From Propionicimonas paludicola (lineage in GTDB: Bacteria > Actinomycetota > Actinomycetes > Propionibacteriales > Propionibacteriaceae), in the NCBI RefSeq assembly GCF_002563675.1, contig NZ_PDJC01000001.1, forward strand, positions 248,001-312,000: a DNA stretch of 64,000 nucleotides, given 5' to 3'. The notes below the pieces were generated by a model. The model was not told the DNA's origin and searched no databases. It was given only the letters and a program-made list of their open reading frames with translations. Within the stretch, counting starts at the first letter, position 1. Every line of letters begins with the position of its first letter. A program made the translations under genes and the position numbers. This document shows, one piece after another, positions 1 to 9,338 of this stretch.

Positions 1-2318
1 CCGACCTGGACCTCATCGGCGATGGTCACCCCGCCGCCCTCGCGGACGGCCGCGTAGACCTCTCGCAGGTAGCCCTCCGGGAGCAAGATGCCGCCGGCAT
101 TGCCCTGGATCGCCTCGGCGATGAACCCGGCCGCCGGACGCCCGGACGCGGCCAGTGCGCGGATCCTGTCGGCGGCCTCGGGGCCGTAACGCCAGGCGTC
201 GGCATCCCGCCAGCGACCGCGGTAGGAGTTGGGCGCGGGGACGGTGTGCACCCAGTCCGGACGGGTGGCCAGCGCGTTCGGGTTGTCGGCCAGCGAGGTG
301 GAGACCGCGTCGGAGGCGTAGGTCCAGCCGTGATAGGCCTCGGCCAGCGCGACGATGTCGCGGCGCCCGGTGGCCGCCATGGCCAGCCGAATCGCCAAGT
401 CGGTGGCCTCCGAGCCGGAGTTCACGAAGAAGACCTGGTCCAGGCCATCCGGCAGGCGCGAGGCGAGGGCTTCGGCGAAGGCCGGCAGGGCGTCGTACAC
501 AAAGCGAGAGTTGGTGTTCAGCAGCCGCAGCCGGCGGTTCGCCACCGCGGCCAGCCGCGGGTGGGCGTGGCCGACGCTGGCCACGTTGTTCACCAGGTCC
601 AGATAGGGACGGGCATCGGTGTCGATCAGCAGGCTGCGCCAACCCCGCTCGATCCGCGGCGGGTCGACGTAGTAGTGCTCCTGCACCTCGGCGACGTGCT
701 GGGCGCGGCGGGCCAGCACGGCCGCGGACGAGAGCGGTTCGGTCGGCGTCACGCCGAGCAGTCCGGACGGATCCGCGGTCAGCGCCAGCCAGCCGGCGGC
801 CAGGTCCGGTGCCACCAGCAGCGGCACCTCGCTCCCGCTACGGACCAGCTGGACGTCCACGCGAGCCCCGGCCTGGGCCAGCACCTCACCGGCCCGGACC
901 GGGCCGGAGCGTCCGGCGATGCCGTGCAGGATCAGGTCGCACGGCGAGCCGGGCAGAGTGAGCCGGTCGCCGTCGAATCGCGCGATGCCGTCCCACGGTG
1001 CGCGCAGCTCGTCGTGGTTCCACACGGTGATCGAGGTGGGTACCGTGGCCGCTCGCTGGGCGGCTCCGGGCTGACACTCGGACGCTTCGCTGAGCCGGGG
1101 GACCGCCCAGGCGGCGGCGACCGCTCCAGCCTCCGCTGCGAGCCGGTCGGCCAGGCCGGGTTCCTGCCAGGCGCCGTGATCCATGACCGGTGACATGACA
1201 CTCAGGTTGAGAGTTGCGGGCGGGTCGGCAAGCAGCCGCGCGCCCGAGACCATCAGCGGCGGTTCCGCGATGCCGAGTGCTGCTCGCAGCCAGCCGCCGA
1301 CCACGGCCGACGGCACCGCGTCCGCGGCAGCGAAGATCCGCCATTCCCGATCCAGCGCATCGCGGGCGTAGTCATTGTCGGAGTCCATGGCGGCCTGCTG
1401 CCGTCCGCTGGCCACCAGGACGGCGCCGCGCAGCACCACCAGCGGCCACAGAGCATCCACCTCGGCCCGGGTGAGCGGCTGCTCGGCATGGAAGGCCCGG
1501 ACGGCGGCCTGCACCGGCTCGGCCCAGCCGCCGCTGTGATGCAGCAGTCCGGACACGGTGATGGCGAGCTCGGCCACCCGCCAGGAGCGGGAGACGTCGC
1601 CGAAGTCGATGATCCCGTCGGGCAGCCGTGCGTCCACGGCGCAGACCAGGTTGTCGTCGGTCAGGTCGAAGTGGCCGGGCTGGACGGGCAGCTCTCCGGC
1701 AGCCTGAACGGCTGACCAGGCCGCAAGGCTGGCCCGCTGCACCCGCTCGCGCTCGGGGCCTAGCCAGTCGGCCAACAGCTCCACCACGCCATGGCTCTCC
1801 CGCAGGTCCCACTGCAGGCGCCGCTCCAGCCCCGGGTGATCGAAGGAAGCCAGGCTGCGGCTCACCTTCCCGGTGATCGCTCCCATCCGCGCCGCCACGG
1901 ACGGGGCCAGCCAGCCCCGCTCGACGAAGGTGCCCCCGGGCAGGTAGCGCAGCAGCCGCGCCAGCACCGGCCCCTGGCTGGTGGCCAGCACCGCGCGCGC
2001 CGGATGGCCCTCGGCCTCGAGCACGGTGGACACCCGCAGTTCGGGGCAGTCTCGGGCCACCTGCTCGGCGGCGGCGTCCTGGGCCAGCGTGTCCCGCTCC
2101 GGGAAGGACGGGTTGGCCAGCTTCAGCACGGCCGAGGGTCCGTCCGGGCCGGACACCAGGAAGTTCTGGTCCTGCTGGCTGCCCAGCGCGGTCAGTTCTC
2201 CGGAGCCGCCCAGGGCGGCCAGGATGGACGCGGCCTCGTCCGGCCCGAGCGAGGGGGCCGGCAGTTCACCGGCAGCCAGAAAGTCGAACGGCTCGGTGGG
2301 CAGCGAGCGGCGAATCAT
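1..2318 (-). CDS. Phosphotransferase / class-III aminotransferase fusion, C-terminus cut by window edge
   Basis: The frame stays open from the ATG at 2318 to base 1 (772 codons seen). Residues about 1-330 form an aminoglycoside-phosphotransferase-like kinase with the catalytic motif HFDLTDDN near residue 214 and the metal motif IIDFGD. A middle region (about 390-530, with WNHDELRAPWDG) resembles the M23-like or biotinyl-like linker of such fusions. From about 535 it is a class-III PLP aminotransferase: GHAHPRLA, FVNSGSEATDLA (PLP phosphate binding), AYHGWTY, and IADEVQVG at the edge; the PLP lysine lies outside. Kinase plus PLP enzyme suggests phosphorylation of an amino alcohol followed by phospho-lyase chemistry, as for vertebrate hydroxylysine kinase and its phospho-lyase. 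The substrate is unknown. Confidence 0.85.
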   Translation of the reverse strand, partial: MIRRSLPTEPFDFLAAGELPAPSLGPDEAASILAALGGSGELTALGSQQDQNFLVSGPDGPSAVLKLANPSFPERDTLAQDAAAEQVARDCPELRVSTVLEAEGHPARAVLATSQGPVLARLLRYLPGGTFVERGWLAPSVAARMGAITGKVSRSLASFDHPGLERRLQWDLRESHGVVELLADWLGPERERVQRASLAAWSAVQAAGELPVQPGHFDLTDDNLVCAVDARLPDGIIDFGDVSRSWRVAELAITVSGLLHHSGGWAEPVQAAVRAFHAEQPLTRAEVDALWPLVVLRGAVLVASGRQQAAMDSDNDYARDALDREWRIFAAADAVPSAVVGGWLRAALGIAEPPLMVSGARLLADPPATLNLSVMSPVMDHGAWQEPGLADRLAAEAGAVAAAWAVPRLSEASECQPGAAQRAATVPTSITVWNHDELRAPWDGIARFDGDRLTLPGSPCDLILHGIAGRSGPVRAGEVLAQAGARVDVQLVRSGSEVPLLVAPDLAAGWLALTADPSGLLGVTPTEPLSSAAVLARRAQHVAEVQEHYYVDPPRIERGWRSLLIDTDARPYLDLVNNVASVGHAHPRLAAVANRRLRLLNTNSRFVYDALPAFAEALASRLPDGLDQVFFVNSGSEATDLAIRLAMAATGRRDIVALAEAYHGWTYASDAVSTSLADNPNALATRPDWVHTVPAPNSYRGRWRDADAWRYGPEAADRIRALAASGRPAAGFIAEAIQGNAGGILLPEGYLREVYAAVREGGGVTIADEVQV

Positions 2319-2355
2319 GCGCACAGCTTGCCGGATTCGGGTCACAGCCAGGTGA

Positions 2356-3729
<1,374 letters not shown>

Positions 3730-3767
3730 GGTCGCCGGTCCGGCCCGCTGTCTCGACCGCATCGCGC

Positions 3768-3821
3768 CCCCGAAACTCCCTCACGCCCGCGAACCCTCGC
3801 CGGCTCGAGGCAGTTTCGGGG
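3768..3821 (+). terminator. Terminator-like nested hairpin after purA
   Basis: CCCCGAAACT (3768-3777) pairs perfectly with AGTTTCGGGG (3812-3821), and CCTCG/CGAGG forms an inner hairpin. There is no long T-run. A second stem, GCGAACGCC/GGCGGTTCGC with one bulge, lies at 3887-3912. The 361-bp gap from 3730 to 4090 holds these two structures and then the mtlA promoter; nothing else was recognised in it. Confidence 0.45.
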
Positions 3822-3975
3822 CGTTTGCGTTGAGGTGCGGTGTGGACGAGTCGGATCTCTGCGGGTCCGGACGACCTGAGCCCTCAGCGAACGCCGCTAC
3901 GAGGCGGTTCGCGCTGGCTCTGGTTGGGTATCAACACGATGCAGCCCGAAAGTGTGCCCGATCACCTTGATATGC

Positions 3976-4017
3976 ATGTTGTTTTTCCTTGACGCGTGAC
4001 CGAGCGTGTGGTTTATT
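3976..4017 (+). promoter_or_regulatory. mtlA promoter with candidate operator (copy 1)
   Basis: ATGTTGTTTTTCCTTGAC (3976-3993) includes the -35 TTGACG (3989-3994), a 17-bp spacer ending GTGTGG, and a -10 TTTATT (4012-4017). The same arrangement stands before mtlF at 5738-5779: 16 of 18 operator bases match, the spacer is also 17 bp and also ends in TGTGG. The shared bases upstream of and overlapping the -35 point to one regulator for both; the DeoR-type protein at 8380-9174 is the nearest candidate. Confidence 0.65.
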
Positions 4018-4090
4018 GACATTACTACCTTGCGGCGGGTCCTCACTGAGGAGGACTCCACTGCCAAACACGTCACAGTTAGGGAGTCAG

Positions 4091-5632
4091 ATGACTACCG
4101 AGGTAACGGCGAAGCAGGGATCGGCACGCGTTGCCGTCCAGCGGTTCGGCACTTTCCTCTCCGGCATGATCATGCCCAACATCCCCGCTCTCATCGCTTG
4201 GGGCATCGTCACGATGTTCTTCATCGGTGTGGGCTTCACCCCCAATGCCGACATCTCGACCATCGTCGGGCCGTTCATTCACTACTTGCTGCCGATCCTG
4301 ATCGCCTATACCGGCGGCCACATGGTCTATGGCGTCCGCGGCGCAGTGGTGGCCACGATCGGCACCTTCGGCGCGATCGCCGGTTCGGACCTCCTGATCG
4401 CCAACGTGAACGCCGCAGCACTGAAGGAGTGGCTGGACGCCGGCAAGGCTGCCGCTGACTTCAAGGAGCTCGGCCAGATCCACATGTTCATCGGCGCCAT
4501 GATCATGGCCCCGATCGCGGCCTACTCGATGAAGTGGCTGGACGGGCTGTGGGAGGACAAGATCAAGCCCGGACTGGAGATGCTGGTCAACATGTTCTCG
4601 GCGGGCATCTGGGGCTTCGTCCTGATGCTGTTCGGCTTCTACCCGATCGCGTGGCTGGTCAACGGCATCATGAGCGGGCTTGGCAGCGCGGTGAACTGGC
4701 TGGTCGCCAACAACCTGCTACCGCTGACCAGCATCATCATCGAGCCGGCCAAGGTCTTCTTCCTGAACAACGCCATCAACCATGGCGTGCTCACCCCGCT
4801 CGGTCTCCAGCAGACGGCGGAGTCGGGCCACTCGATCCTGTTCCTGCTCGAGGCCAACCCCGGCCCGGGCGTCGGACTGCTGCTGGCGTTCACCTTCTTC
4901 GGGATCGGTGCGGCCCGGGCGTCGGCTCCCGGGGCGGCCTTCATCCAGTTCGTCGGCGGCATCCACGAGGTGTACTTCCCCTACGCGCTGATGAAGCCCG
5001 CTCTGATCCTGGCGCTGATCGGCGGCGGCATGACCGGTGTGACCACCAACATGCTGCTAGGTGGCGCGCTGCGAGCCCCGGCAGCTCCGGGCAGCATCCT
5101 TGCGGTCATCGCACAGATCGCCCCGGGGGCCTACTTCGCGGTGCTGCTGTCGGTGGTGCTGTCCGCTGCGGTCACCTTCGTGCTCTCCTGGCTCATCCTG
5201 CGGTCCACCCGCAAGCGTGATCTGGAGGCCGAGGCGGCCGGTGCGGATACCTTCGGTGCGGCGATCAGCCAGACCGAAGCCAACAAGGGCAAGTCGTCCG
5301 AGGCGCTGGCTGGACTGCGGGCGGCGGGTCGCACCGGCGAGATCAAGGCCATCGTCTTCGCCTGTGACGCCGGAATGGGCTCCTCGGCCATGGGTGCCTC
5401 GGTGCTGCGCAAGAAGATCAAGGACGCCGGTTTCGCCGACGTCACCGTGGTCAACAAGGCCATCGCCAGCCTTGAGGACAACTTCGATCTGGTGGTGACC
5501 CATCGCGATCTGGCCGAACGTGCGGCGGCGAAGACCCCGTCCGCCGTACATGTCTCGGTGGCCAACTTCATTGGCGCCCCCGAGTACGACCAGGTCGTGG
5601 AGATGGTGAAGGAGGCGAGCGTCGCTCACTGA
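4091..5632 (+). CDS. mtlA: PTS mannitol-family transporter, EIICB
   Basis: 513 aa inner-membrane permease that imports and phosphorylates a hexitol, most likely mannitol. Residues 1-340 are the multi-pass EIIC domain (FLSGMIMPNIPALIAWG, HGVLTPLG, GGIHEVYFPYALMKP). A charged linker leads to the EIIB domain (about 417-513), whose phospho-cysteine is Cys425 in FACDAGMGSSAMG. EIIA is a separate gene, mtlF, as in Gram-positive bacteria. The ATG at 4091 follows AGGGAG; the longer in-frame extension begins inside the promoter. It is separated from mtlF by a strong hairpin, so mtlF uses its own promoter. Confidence 0.92.
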   Translation: MTTEVTAKQGSARVAVQRFGTFLSGMIMPNIPALIAWGIVTMFFIGVGFTPNADISTIVGPFIHYLLPILIAYTGGHMVYGVRGAVVATIGTFGAIAGSDLLIANVNAAALKEWLDAGKAAADFKELGQIHMFIGAMIMAPIAAYSMKWLDGLWEDKIKPGLEMLVNMFSAGIWGFVLMLFGFYPIAWLVNGIMSGLGSAVNWLVANNLLPLTSIIIEPAKVFFLNNAINHGVLTPLGLQQTAESGHSILFLLEANPGPGVGLLLAFTFFGIGAARASAPGAAFIQFVGGIHEVYFPYALMKPALILALIGGGMTGVTTNMLLGGALRAPAAPGSILAVIAQIAPGAYFAVLLSVVLSAAVTFVLSWLILRSTRKRDLEAEAAGADTFGAAISQTEANKGKSSEALAGLRAAGRTGEIKAIVFACDAGMGSSAMGASVLRKKIKDAGFADVTVVNKAIASLEDNFDLVVTHRDLAERAAAKTPSAVHVSVANFIGAPEYDQVVEMVKEASVAH

Positions 5633-5688
5633 GCTCGTCTCGGTCTGTGACGGGCGGACGCCTTCCGAGGCGGACGGTCGATAGCTGG

Positions 5689-5717
5689 CGGCCCGCGGGA
5701 TCACCTCCCGCGGGCCG
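5689..5717 (+). terminator. Hairpin terminator after mtlA
   Basis: Perfect 11-bp stem CGGCCCGCGGG / CCCGCGGGCCG with a 7-nt loop, followed by TCCCGTCCCCTT. It splits mtlA from mtlF and explains why mtlF has a promoter of its own 20 bp further on. Confidence 0.7.
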
Positions 5718-5737
5718 TCCCGTCCCCTTGTGAAGTG

Positions 5738-5779
5738 ATGTTGTTTTGCATTGACTTGTGTGTGTATCTGTGGTGTTAT
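5738..5779 (+). promoter_or_regulatory. mtlF promoter with candidate operator (copy 2)
   Basis: ATGTTGTTTTGCATTGAC (5738-5755) overlaps the -35 TTGACT (5751-5756), then a 17-bp spacer and -10 TGTTAT (5774-5779). It is a near-copy of the mtlA promoter in both sequence and geometry. The leader to the mtlF ATG is about 95 nt. Confidence 0.65.
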
Positions 5780-5881
5780 GGGAGAGTTCGGTCGGGTCGA
5801 TGACGTGCGGTGCGCGTCCAGCCCACCGGACGGTCACAGTCGACATCGGCCAGCGCTGGCCGGCGAGGAGGCGGAAAGCCG

Positions 5882-6325
5882 ATGCCCGAGAACTCGATCC
5901 TGCAGCCATCCTCGGTCCGGCTCGGCTTGGCCTCGGTGTCCAAACAGGAGGCGATTCGGATGTGTGCCCAGGTGCTGGTCGACTGCGGCGCAGCTACCGA
6001 GGACTACTTCGCCGGAATGCTGGCCCGCGAGCAGCAGATCTCGACCTACCTCGGTGAGGGTGTCGCGATTCCCCACGGCACCAACGAAGCCCGCGCCCAC
6101 ATCAGGTCGGCCGCGCTGGGCTTCCTGCAGTTCCCCGACGGCATCGACTGGGACGGCAATGAGGTGAAGGTGTGCATTCCGATCGCCTCGGCCTCCGATG
6201 AGCACCTGGGCATCCTGGCCAGCCTCGCCGAGGCGCTGATGGAGCCCGAGGCAGCCGAGCGGCTGCGGGTCACCGACTCGGTGGCCGAAGTGATTGACCT
6301 ACTGACCCCTGCTGAGGAGAACTGA
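5882..6325 (+). CDS. mtlF: PTS mannitol-type EIIA component
   Basis: 147 aa soluble protein, normal EIIA(Mtl) length. It takes phosphate from HPr on His65 in GVAIPHGT and passes it to the EIIB cysteine of MtlA. The family elements ILQPSSVRLGL at the start and YLGEGVAIPHGT in the middle are clear. The start is the ATG 10-12 nt after GAGGAGG. The next gene begins 2 nt after its stop, so the two are cotranscribed. Confidence 0.92.
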   Translation: MPENSILQPSSVRLGLASVSKQEAIRMCAQVLVDCGAATEDYFAGMLAREQQISTYLGEGVAIPHGTNEARAHIRSAALGFLQFPDGIDWDGNEVKVCIPIASASDEHLGILASLAEALMEPEAAERLRVTDSVAEVIDLLTPAEEN

Positions 6326-6327
6326 AC

Positions 6328-7371
6328 ATGAAGGTCCTGCGTTTCTACGCCCCCGGCGATGTGCGGATCGAGGACGCCCCGATCCCGCAGATCACGGCGG
6401 ACGAGATCCTGCTGCGCGTGCGGAACTGCTCCACCTGCGGCACGGACGTGAAGATCTTCCACAATGGTCATCAGAACCTCACTCCGCCGCGGGTGATCGG
6501 CCACGAGGTGGCCGGCGAGGTCGCCGAAGTCGGCGCCAACGTCTCCGGCTGGGCGGTCGGCGACCGGGCCCAGGTGATCGCCGCCGTGCCGTGTGGTGAG
6601 TGCTACGAGTGCCGCAAGGGCTGGATGGCCGTATGCGCCAACCAGACCTCGATCGGTTACCAGTACGACGGTGGCTTCGCCGAGTACATGGTGGTGCCGC
6701 AGGCCGTGCTGAAGGTGGACGGGCTGAACCGGATCCCGGACGGGGTCGGCTTCGACGAGGCGTCCGCTGCCGAACCGTTCGCGTGCGCGATCAACGCCCA
6801 GGAGTTGCTGGGCATCGAGGCCGGCGACACCGTGGTGGTGTTCGGGGCTGGCCCGATCGGCTGCATCCACACTCGGATCGCCCGTGGCGTCCATGGCGCA
6901 GCCCGCGTCTTCCTGGTGGACGTCAACGCCGAGCGGCTGGCCATGTCGGCTGCCGCCGTACAGCCGGACGCCGTCATCGACGCTTCCCAGGTGGACGTGG
7001 TGGCTGAGGTGATGCGGCTCACCGAGGGTCGTGGCGCCGATGTGGTGATCACCGCCACCGCGGCCAACATCACCCAGGAGCAGGCCATCGCCATGGCTGC
7101 TCGCAACGGCCGGATCTCCTTCTTCGGGGGCCTGCCCAAGACCAACCCGACGATCACCTGCGACTCCAACCTGGTCCACTACCGGCAGCTGCACATTCAC
7201 GGCGCCAACGGCTCGGCGCCCGAGCACAACCGCAAGGCGCTGGTCTACATCGCCTCGGGCCAGGTGCCGGTGAAGGATCTGATCACCGTCCACCTGCCGC
7301 TGGAGCGCGCGCTGGAGGCCTTCGACATCGTGGCCAAGGGGCAGGCCATCAAGGTCACCGTCGAGCCCTGA
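6328..7371 (+). CDS. Zinc-dependent medium-chain (polyol-phosphate) dehydrogenase
   Basis: 347 aa, the usual size for the medium-chain dehydrogenase family. The catalytic zinc ligands are in NCSTCGTDVK and IGHEVAGEV; the structural zinc cysteines are in CGECYECRKGWMAVC. The Rossmann dinucleotide site is VVFGAGPIGC. It sits 2 nt behind mtlF, so it probably oxidises the phosphorylated hexitol to a ketose phosphate. Mannitol operons usually carry MtlD from the unrelated long-chain polyol dehydrogenase family, and none is present here. Sorbitol- or galactitol-phosphate dehydrogenase are alternative roles. Confidence 0.85.
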   Translation: MKVLRFYAPGDVRIEDAPIPQITADEILLRVRNCSTCGTDVKIFHNGHQNLTPPRVIGHEVAGEVAEVGANVSGWAVGDRAQVIAAVPCGECYECRKGWMAVCANQTSIGYQYDGGFAEYMVVPQAVLKVDGLNRIPDGVGFDEASAAEPFACAINAQELLGIEAGDTVVVFGAGPIGCIHTRIARGVHGAARVFLVDVNAERLAMSAAAVQPDAVIDASQVDVVAEVMRLTEGRGADVVITATAANITQEQAIAMAARNGRISFFGGLPKTNPTITCDSNLVHYRQLHIHGANGSAPEHNRKALVYIASGQVPVKDLITVHLPLERALEAFDIVAKGQAIKVTVEP

Positions 7372-7387
7372 GCCGGTTCCCCCACGA

Positions 7388-7411
7388 GCGGCCGTCCGAT
7401 CGGGCGGCCGC
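7388..7411. terminator. Bidirectional hairpin between dehydrogenase and phosphofructokinase genes
   Basis: GCGGCCGTCC (7388-7397), loop GATC, GGGCGGCCGC (7402-7411): a 10-bp stem with one G-T pair, between convergent stops at 7371 and 7436. Confidence 0.7.
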
Positions 7412-7435
7412 TTCGTCGCTGCGTGGTTTCTGAGC

Positions 7436-8383
7436 TCAGTCGCTGAGCGACCGGGCTCGATCCGGGGACATCGTCGAGCTGACTGTGATCGCGGCGATGT
7501 CGGATGGGCCGGGCATCGAGCTGCCCGGCAGCAAGACTGCAGCCGAGCCGAAGGCCACGGCGGTGCGCAGGGCGGTCTCCCGGTCTGCGCCGGAGTCGAC
7601 GGCGTGCAGGTAGCCGGCCAGCAGCGCATCGCCGGCACCGACGGTGGAGACCGGGCAGCCGATCTCCGAGGCCGCGTGAACCGCGCCGGCGGCGTCCACC
7701 AGCAGGGCGCCATCGCGGCCCAGGCTGATCACCACGGTCTCGATTCCTCCGTCGACAAGGGCGGACGCCGCATCGATGACCTCGCCCACGGTGACGAGCT
7801 CCCGTCCGACGGCCTCGGCCAGCTCGATCCGGTTGGGCTTGATCAGGGCCGGCTTGGCGGCCAGTGCGGCGGCCATCGGCTCCCCGGAGGTGTCCACGGC
7901 CACCCGGACGCCACTGGCTTGGCAGTGCCGGATCAGTGGGGCATAGAAGTCGTCGTCGAGCCCGGGCGGCAGCGACCCACAGCAGACCACCCAGCTGGCG
8001 CCACGGCTGGCATCGAGAGCGGCGCTCCTCAGCGCGTCCGCCTCGGCAACGGAGAGAACCGGGCCAGGTTCGTTCACCTTGGTGGTGGTTCCGTCGGTCT
8101 CGGCGATGGTGATGTTGGCCCGGATCGGCTCACTGATCGGCACGGCAGCCAGTGTCACCGGCTCGCCCTCGAGCAGGTTCAGCATCAGTCGTCCGTAGAT
8201 TCCACCAACCGGGAACACGGCGGTGCTGGCGGTGCCGCTCGCGGCCAGCGCTCGGCTGACGTTCAGCCCCTTACCGCCGGGATCTTCCCGGGACTCGGTG
8301 GCTCGCAGGACGGCACCGCGTTCCAGCCTGGGGAGCGTGACCGTCCGGTCCACGCTCGGGTTCGGCGTGAGGGTGACGATCAT
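7436..8383 (-). CDS. fruK: PfkB-family 1-phosphofructokinase-like kinase
   Basis: 315 aa, the usual FruK length. It probably phosphorylates fructose-1-phosphate (or tagatose-6-phosphate) with ATP. Visible family features are the start MIVTLTPNPSVDRTV, GGKGLNVSRALAASG, the CCGSLPPG region and the catalytic GAGDALLAG near residue 250. Its ATG overlaps the DeoR stop (ATGA), so both are one transcript. No fructose PTS gene is adjacent, unlike classical fruR-fruK-fruA operons; the neighbouring PTS is the hexitol one, suggesting a role in the same pathway. Confidence 0.85.
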   Translation of the reverse strand: MIVTLTPNPSVDRTVTLPRLERGAVLRATESREDPGGKGLNVSRALAASGTASTAVFPVGGIYGRLMLNLLEGEPVTLAAVPISEPIRANITIAETDGTTTKVNEPGPVLSVAEADALRSAALDASRGASWVVCCGSLPPGLDDDFYAPLIRHCQASGVRVAVDTSGEPMAAALAAKPALIKPNRIELAEAVGRELVTVGEVIDAASALVDGGIETVVISLGRDGALLVDAAGAVHAASEIGCPVSTVGAGDALLAGYLHAVDSGADRETALRTAVAFGSAAVLLPGSSMPGPSDIAAITVSSTMSPDRARSLSD

Positions 8384-9174
8384 GCCCGAATCACTTCTGG
8401 GCCGGCCGCGGACAGCTCAGCGGCCAGGCCGGCGTCCAGCCCGGTGTCGGTGATCAGGACGTCCACCTCGCTCAGTCCGGCGAAGCGGCACAGCTGAGTC
8501 CGGCCGACCTTGGTGTAGTCGGCCAGGCAGACCACCTGCGCGGCCGCATCGACCATCGCTCGCTTGATCTCGGCCTCGGCCTGGTCGGGGGTGGTCAGTC
8601 CGGCCTCCGGGGTGATCCCGTTCGCGCCGATGAAGGCCACGTCGACCCGCAGGCTGGCCAGGGCGGACGCCGTCCAGGAGCCCACCGCGGCACCGGTGAC
8701 GTTGCGGATCCGTCCGCCGAGCAGCATCAACTCGACCCGAGGCAGATCCACCAGCAGCGAAGCGGCCTGAAGGGAGTTGGTCACCACCGACACGGCAAGA
8801 TCGGCCGGTAGTTGCCGGACCAGCTCCAAGGTGGTGGTGCCGGAGTCGACCAGGATCGACCCGCCGTCGGGCAGGTAGTCGCGGGCGATCCGGCCGATCC
8901 GCGACTTCTGGCTGGTCTGGTGCTCGCGCCGGGCGTTCACCGTCGGCTCGTAGCCGAGCCGCTGCACGTGGACGGCCCCGCCGTGCACGCGGCGCAACTG
9001 TCCCTGCCGTTCCAGAATGCTCAGGTCGCGGCGGATCGTCTCGGTGGTCACCTCGAGTTCCTCGGCCAGTGCCGAGACCTCCACTCGAGAACGCGCCCGT
9101 GCCTGCTCTAGGATCCGAAGGTGCCGCTCGTGCGGTAGTAGACGACCCTCAGCGCTGTCCTCTGTCGCAACCAT
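8380..9174 (-). CDS. DeoR/GlpR-family transcriptional regulator
   Basis: 264 aa. The N-terminal winged helix (about 18-72) reads VSALAEELEVTTETIRRDL followed by LRRVHGG, classic for the family. The C-terminal sugar-phosphate sensor has VDSGTTTLEL, VVTNSL and the FIGANG/GLTTPD segment. Such proteins usually repress sugar operons and are relieved by a phosphorylated intermediate. It is cotranscribed with the kinase and faces the PTS genes, making it the best candidate to bind the twin operators at 3976 and 5738; that link is inferred. Confidence 0.88.
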   Translation of the reverse strand: MVATEDSAEGRLLPHERHLRILEQARARSRVEVSALAEELEVTTETIRRDLSILERQGQLRRVHGGAVHVQRLGYEPTVNARREHQTSQKSRIGRIARDYLPDGGSILVDSGTTTLELVRQLPADLAVSVVTNSLQAASLLVDLPRVELMLLGGRIRNVTGAAVGSWTASALASLRVDVAFIGANGITPEAGLTTPDQAEAEIKRAMVDAAAQVVCLADYTKVGRTQLCRFAGLSEVDVLITDTGLDAGLAAELSAAGPEVIRA

Positions 9175-9338
9175 GGGACCAATCTACGCAGAAATCCACA
9201 CGAACGCAGCAATTGCCACATGGTCATTTGGCTGATCCCTGAGTGGCTACTGGGCAAATGTTCGGCCATCCCGCGGCAGCGCGCCCGGTGCGCGGAGCGG
9301 ACGGAGCCGCACCAACCCCCGCCGATAGGATCGACGAC

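Noticed and set aside
246-1193. Long plus-strand open frames across 155-1193
   Set aside because: They are antisense to the kinase/aminotransferase fusion, whose frame carries recognisable motifs throughout; the plus-strand translations are Arg/Gly-rich with no family.
3730-4090. tRNA or small RNA gene
   Set aside because: Stem-loops are present, but there is no cloverleaf, no T-loop consensus and no CCA end; better explained as terminator plus promoter.
9175-9243. Third copy of the mtl-type promoter upstream of the DeoR gene
   Set aside because: Only a short GTGTGGATTT resemblance; there is no ATGTTGTTTT operator and the -35 spacing does not fit.
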